Shown here: positions 6,165 to 9,028 of the stretch, piece after piece
Layout of the letters: each line of letters begins with the position of its first letter
How positions within the stretch are numbered: the first letter of the stretch is position 1
Source: Flavobacterium sp.
GTDB lineage: Bacteria; Bacteroidota; Bacteroidia; Flavobacteriales; Flavobacteriaceae
Assembly (NCBI GenBank): GCA_003449615.1
Contig: DMHA01000352.1
Span: forward strand, 1 to 9,028
Direction of reading: 5' to 3'
Length of the DNA stretch: 9,028 bases
Position numbers and translations under genes: made by a program
The notes under the pieces: generated by a model
Told to the model about the DNA's origin: nothing
Seen by the model: only the letters and a program-made list of their open reading frames with translations
Database searches by the model: none

Positions 6165-7223
6165 TTAAAACTGCAATAAAACCTTTTGAGCTGAAAATCC
6201 TGGGCCAAAACTCAACATTAATCCTTTTGAACCTTGCTTTGGTTTGGCATCCATAATTCGTTCTAAAACATACAAAACTGTGGCACTGGACATATTTCCG
6301 TATAATCGCAGCACTTCTTTTGTTTCATCAATATTTTTTCCTAAATCGGAAAACAAACTTTCTACTGTTTGAACAATCTTTTTTCCACCGGGATGAAAAA
6401 TCAAATGGTCTAAATCTTCTGTTTTCAAATTATTTTTTTCTAAAAATGGATTTATAATTTTCGGAAAATGAGAAGCAATGGTTTCGGGAACATCAATATC
6501 CAAAATCATTTGCAATCCTGAATTAGTCAACTTAAAACCCATTAAATGTTCGGCATCATAAAAATGATACATTTCTTCATCTAATATTTCAGGACCCTCA
6601 TCATTAATATTTGAAGAAAGCAAGACGCAAGCGGCTCCATCTCCAAAAATCGCTGCACTGACAATATTCGCCATCGAAAAATCATCCAATTGAAAGGTGG
6701 CTGTAGGACTTTCGACAGCGATAACGGCGGCTCGTTTTCCTGGATTGGATTTCAGGAAATTTTTGGCATAAATAATACCCGAAATTCCAGCAGCACAACC
6801 CATTTCGGTCACAGGAAGTCGAACAATATCTTGACGTAATTTCAATTTATTGATTAAATAGGCATCCAATGAGGGAATCATAATTCCAGTACAACTCACT
6901 GTGATAATATAATCTAAATCTTCGGGTTTCCAATTGGCTTTATGCAATGCTTTTTCTAATACTTTTGTGCCTAAATCAATCACTTCACGAACGTAAATAT
7001 CATTTCTTTCCTCGAAAGAAGTGTTTGTAAAAACTTCAATCGGATCCATAATAGAATAGCGTTTATCAACCGCTGCCCCTTCAAAAATCTTCTTCACTTT
7101 TCGGATGAAACGAGGGTCTTGACCCACGAGCCAAGCATCAAGAAACGGAATGATTTCCTCTGTTTTTCTGAAATATTTAGGCAATTGTTTGGAAACACAT
7201 TTTATTTTTACACTCATACTCAT
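6165..7223 (-). CDS. Type III polyketide synthase (chalcone/alkylresorcinol synthase family)
   Basis: A thiolase-fold type III PKS, 352 residues from the preferred ATG at 7221-7223 (M-S-M-S-V-K-I-K-C), the usual family length of about 350. The Cys-His-Asn triad is complete: C143 in E-M-G-C-A-A-G, H277 in I-F-H-P-G-G-K, N310 in L-Y-G-N-M-S-S-A. The G-P-G-F loop is near the C terminus. It would extend an acyl-CoA or acyl-ACP starter with malonyl units and cyclise it to an alkylresorcinol, alkylpyrone or similar product. ATG at 7217 is also possible. The frame stays open to an ATG at 7292, but those extra 23 residues come from hexamer-repeat DNA and are rejected. The adjacent methyltransferase and flavoprotein suggest tailoring of a lipidic aromatic product. 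Enzyme class is very secure; the product is not known. Confidence 0.93.
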   Translation of the reverse strand: MSMSVKIKCVSKQLPKYFRKTEEIIPFLDAWLVGQDPRFIRKVKKIFEGAAVDKRYSIMDPIEVFTNTSFEERNDIYVREVIDLGTKVLEKALHKANWKPEDLDYIITVSCTGIMIPSLDAYLINKLKLRQDIVRLPVTEMGCAAGISGIIYAKNFLKSNPGKRAAVIAVESPTATFQLDDFSMANIVSAAIFGDGAACVLLSSNINDEGPEILDEEMYHFYDAEHLMGFKLTNSGLQMILDIDVPETIASHFPKIINPFLEKNNLKTEDLDHLIFHPGGKKIVQTVESLFSDLGKNIDETKEVLRLYGNMSSATVLYVLERIMDAKPKQGSKGLMLSFGPGFSAQKVLLQF

Positions 7224-7239
7224 TATAAAATTAAAATTT

Positions 7240-7278
7240 AATGGCAATATCAATGGCAATGGCAATAACAAAAAAATC
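7240..7278. repeat. CAATGG-type hexamer repeat upstream of the type III PKS
   Basis: Near-perfect hexamers follow each other: atggca, atatca, atggca, atggca, ataaca, then an A-rich end (aaaaaaatcaa). The array is related to those at 5496-5536 and 8276-8311. Because the unit is six bases, it stays open in frame and encodes a false L-P-L-P-L-I-L-P-L peptide upstream of the type III PKS start. Confidence 0.7.
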
Positions 7279-7308
7279 AAACTATCATTCAAACAATATT
7301 TTAATCAA
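7278..7308 (-). promoter_or_regulatory. Possible internal promoter before the type III PKS
   Basis: On the minus strand, TTG (7308-7306) is followed after 21 nt by TAGTTTG (7284-7278), one base short of the TAnnTTTG consensus. A start a few bases downstream would give a leader of roughly 50 nt to the ATG at 7223 and would make the longer reading frame untranslatable. It would give the type III PKS-to-PPTase block its own promoter after the 330-nt repeat gap. Weak match only. Confidence 0.2.
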
Positions 7309-7326
7309 TGATGGACAGATTTCTGC

Positions 7327-7387
7327 TAACTTCCCACTTCTAACTCCCAACTTCCTTCTTCTTTCTTCCAACTTCTAACCTCTAACC
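7327..7387. repeat. Pyrimidine-rich tandem tract (aacttctaac-type)
   Basis: Degenerate head-to-tail units of the form (t)aacttcc/cacttctaactccc/aacttctaacctctaacc, strongly biased to C and T on the plus strand. The end, tctaacctctaacc (7374-7387), recurs exactly at 7553-7566. Between the type III PKS start and the methyltransferase stop (7224-7553) there is no supported gene: this tract, the hexamer array and the hairpin pair fill most of the space. Confidence 0.65.
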
Positions 7388-7552
7388 GGGTGTACGACAA
7401 ATTGCACTTTTAAAGCACCAACGGTTGAAACCGTTGGCTATGGTTTTTGACAGGTTGCATTCTTCAACATTGCCCACGGTTTCAACCGTGGGATCATTAA
7501 TTTCAATAACATTTAGGTTATATCTCTTAATTATTAAATACATACAACCCCC
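7388..7552. repeat. REP-like element: two inverted hairpins between 14-bp direct repeats
   Basis: Hairpin 1 (7418-7437) has 9-bp arms ccaacggtt and aaccgttgg around GA. Hairpin 2 (7473-7492) has arms cccacggtt and aaccgtggg around TC. Both carry the same asymmetric flank (ggctatg after the first; ggcaatg after the second on the opposite strand), so they are the same unit in opposite orientation, about 35 nt apart, like a REP doublet (BIME). The block is bounded by identical 14-mers tctaacctctaacc at 7374-7387 and 7553-7566. In Bacteroidota such hairpins are thought to be moved by RAYT transposases acting in trans; none is in this window. As RNA it could form a processing or termination structure between the methyltransferase and type III PKS messages. 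Confidence 0.75.
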
Positions 7553-7553
7553 T

Positions 7554-8273
7554 CTAACCTCTAACCTTCTCAACAATCCATTGATATCGGAAAGCCCATT
7601 TCCATTGAATTTTATAATTATTGAACTTTAATTTTTTTGAAAAATTGACTAATTCCTTTTTTTTAAACCCTCTTAATATCGAAACTAATCCATCTTCTCT
7701 CGACATTGCATTCAATCTAAAAACGAAACACAAAGCCTGAAATAATCGATAAGCCAATGTGCTTCTCTGCAAGTCATTGATTACAATTCCGATCCTTGAA
7801 TTGTCATTAAAAACAGTCATTAATTGCAGAATTTCATCTTCTTTGAAATGATGTAAAGTTAAGGTGCACAACACTATATCGTATTTTAATTCTGCAAAAA
7901 CTTCATTAAATATGTCTTCGCATCGATAACTAATATTTGAATATTTTTTGGATAAATTCTGAGCGTGATTGATGGTAAAATTGTTGGCATCTATTCCGAT
8001 TAATCGAAAATTAAAATTATTTTTAATACCATAATCAGCCAAGTTTCGCAACATATCTCCATTGCCACAACCCGCATCTACAATGGTAATTTCTGTTTTA
8101 TTAGGAATTTTTGCAATCAATTCCTGCACGCCTTGCAAAGTTAATTGGTTTCCGCCCAAGAGTTGGTTGATTTTGGCAATTTTATCCAATGCATTACGCA
8201 AGATTTCGCCTTCCATTGCAAAATCATCCATAATTTCGGGTTCGTCTGACCTATATTTGGTATTAATTGGCAT
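7554..8273 (-). CDS. Class I SAM-dependent methyltransferase
   Basis: A 239-residue Rossmann-fold methyltransferase. Motif I is V65-D-A-G-C-G-N-G-D73, the SAM-binding glycine loop. An acidic residue closes strand 2 in L-I-G-I-D95, followed by E119-D120 and the post-I motif Y-D-I-V-L-C-T-L-T-L-H-H. The N terminus (R-S-D-E-P-E-I-M-D-D-F) resembles methyltransferases that I associate with type III PKS genes. A likely role is O- or C-methylation of the aromatic or pyrone product, as SrsB or BpsB do in other bacteria; this is inferred from context. The start at 8271-8273 lies 26 nt after the flavoprotein stop. The end V-R-G-stop is encoded within a ggttaga repeat, so the natural C terminus may have been altered. 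Confidence 0.88.
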   Translation of the reverse strand: MPINTKYRSDEPEIMDDFAMEGEILRNALDKIAKINQLLGGNQLTLQGVQELIAKIPNKTEITIVDAGCGNGDMLRNLADYGIKNNFNFRLIGIDANNFTINHAQNLSKKYSNISYRCEDIFNEVFAELKYDIVLCTLTLHHFKEDEILQLMTVFNDNSRIGIVINDLQRSTLAYRLFQALCFVFRLNAMSREDGLVSILRGFKKKELVNFSKKLKFNNYKIQWKWAFRYQWIVEKVRG

Positions 8274-8275
8274 CT

Positions 8276-8311
8276 AATTGAAATTGATTTTTGTCTTTGT
8301 TATTGCAATTG
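8276..8311. repeat. Degenerate CAAT hexamer tract at flavoprotein/methyltransferase junction
   Basis: On the minus strand the junction reads caattg, caataa, caaaga, then caaaaatcaatttcaatt, related to the two clearer hexamer arrays. Its first units encode Q-L-Q-stop of the flavoprotein. It is the weakest of the three tracts and could be simple AT-rich drift. Confidence 0.4.
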
Positions 8312-9028
8312 TATAGGCTTGCCGTGCGTTTTCTTGATAATCAAAGGCAATAGAAATGGAAATATAGCTATTAATTGCATGAAAAAAGTAGTTAATTTTT
8401 CCTTTTGCAATATTTTAGACAAAAATCGACCTGTTGACAATCTGTTTTTGAAATTGAGATTCCATTCATGCGTGTATTTTTCTTCTAGTTCTTTTCTAGA
8501 ATTGATTTTATTTTCAAAAAAGGATAGAATCAATTCGGATGCAATTTTAGCACTGTGAATTGCCATAGCCATTCCGTTGCCACACAAAGGATGAATTAAT
8601 CCTGCAGTGTCTCCAATCATCAAAATATGATTTTCGACTGCTTCTTTTTTCTCAAAAGAGATTTGGCTTATGGTCAAAGGTTTATCAAAAATCAGGACGG
8701 AGTTTTCAAAAATAGTTTTCAAATTTGGATTTTTATACATCACTTTTGATTGAAATTCTTCAATGTTTTTGTGTTGCTTGAAGGTTTCATAATCAACTAA
8801 ATAACAAATATTAATTTTGTCATTTTCTACTTTTGAAACGCCACAATAACCACCTTTGAAATTGTGTAAACCAACCAAATCACCAGGAAAATCTCCCGAA
8901 TAATGAGCTTTTACAGCCAGCCAAGGGGCTTTTTTTTGGATGAAATCACGATTCAATTTTAGATCAAGATTAGACCTTTTTCCGAATGCACCAAGAACAA
9001 TTTTTACATTAAATTCTAAATTATTAGT
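8300..9028 (-). CDS. FAD-dependent oxidoreductase, C-terminal part (5' end outside window)
   Basis: The open frame runs off the window edge, so only 242 C-terminal residues are visible. The N-terminal FAD-binding GxGxxG region would lie beyond 9028. Visible motifs: I-V-L-G-A-F-G-K-R-S just inside the edge, W-L-A-V-K-A-H-Y, L-H-N-F-K-G-G-Y-C-G, and the second FAD motif M-I-G139-D-T-A-G-L-I-H-P-L-C-G-N-G-M-A-M-A, as in the geranylgeranyl-reductase/aromatic-hydroxylase flavoprotein group. A hydrophobic stretch near the C terminus (F-M-Q-L-I-A-I-F-P-F-L-L-P-L-I-I) may bind the membrane, fitting a lipid substrate. By analogy with SrsC it may hydroxylate or oxidise the type III PKS product; reduction of alkene bonds is the alternative. 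A TTG at 8954-8956 could be mistaken for a start but lies mid-domain. Confidence 0.88.
   Translation of the reverse strand, partial: TNNLEFNVKIVLGAFGKRSNLDLKLNRDFIQKKAPWLAVKAHYSGDFPGDLVGLHNFKGGYCGVSKVENDKINICYLVDYETFKQHKNIEEFQSKVMYKNPNLKTIFENSVLIFDKPLTISQISFEKKEAVENHILMIGDTAGLIHPLCGNGMAMAIHSAKIASELILSFFENKINSRKELEEKYTHEWNLNFKNRLSTGRFLSKILQKEKLTTFFMQLIAIFPFLLPLIIKKTHGKPIQLQ

Noticed and set aside
7224..7292. N-terminal extension of the type III PKS resembling a signal peptide
   Set aside because: It is encoded by simple hexamer repeats, lengthens the protein beyond the family norm, and the family N terminus begins at M-S-V-K-I-K-C.
7418..7492. Two similar palindromes considered as a CRISPR fragment
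   Set aside because: Only two copies in opposite orientation, no regular spacers and no cas gene; a REP doublet explains them better.
7382..7631. Short open frames on both strands across the hairpin region (7382-7576 minus, 7425-7631 plus)
   Set aside because: They lie on palindromic repeats and overlap the methyltransferase end; their translations show no domain or family signature.
8954..8956. TTG as the start of the flavoprotein gene
   Set aside because: The frame continues upstream with conserved-looking sequence (G-A-F-G-K-R-S) to the window edge, so the gene is truncated by the window and does not start here.
3461..9028. Flexirubin/dialkylresorcinol or aryl polyene cluster
   Set aside because: Several gene types are shared (ACP, ketosynthase, dehydratase), but the aromatic ring former here is a type III PKS with a C-H-N triad. 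No DarA/DarB-like pair, ammonia lyase or glycosyl/acyltransferase genes are visible.

Overview
The window is AT-rich and reads as chromosomal DNA of a flavobacterium (phylum Bacteroidota). Three things point there: the protein families (DUF2911, a cNMP/CBS/DUF294 protein paired with a DEDD exonuclease), the absence of clear Shine-Dalgarno sequences, and several kinds of short intergenic repeat that I recall as typical of Flavobacterium genomes. No rRNA, tRNA, CRISPR array, transposase or phage gene was seen.

Left part (1-3464). A secreted DUF2911 protein lies on the minus strand and ends in a good intrinsic terminator. Divergent from it is a two-gene plus-strand operon: a cNMP/CBS/DUF294 nucleotidyltransferase-like regulator, then, 2 nt later, a DnaQ/PolC-type exonuclease. 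In the exonuclease the first catalytic Asp and the catalytic His are both substituted. The operon meets the next block tail to tail, and the two stop codons share a TTAA.

Right part (3461-9028). All seven genes are on the minus strand and form a lipid/polyketide cluster. In transcription order they are: FAD-dependent oxidoreductase (cut by the window edge), SAM methyltransferase, type III polyketide synthase (PKS), FabZ-like hotdog dehydratase, FabF-like ketosynthase, acyl carrier protein (ACP) and 4'-phosphopantetheinyl transferase (PPTase). The type III PKS, methyltransferase and flavoprotein recall the Streptomyces srsABC logic, in which an alkylresorcinol is methylated and oxidised to a quinone. 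The ketosynthase, dehydratase, ACP and PPTase look like a private type II fatty-acid module that could make the acyl starter. No ketoreductase, enoyl reductase, chain-length factor or thioesterase is visible. The product is unknown to me.

The junctions of this cluster are full of repeats: CAAT-based hexamer repeats at three junctions, a GAGAGGG hairpin element, a CACTAATTT-type imperfect palindrome, a pyrimidine-rich tandem tract, and a pair of inverted REP-like hairpins flanked by a 14-bp direct repeat. Three genes (flavoprotein, methyltransferase, dehydratase) have their last codons and/or stop inside such repeats. The repeat upstream of the type III PKS creates a false N-terminal extension that resembles a signal peptide.
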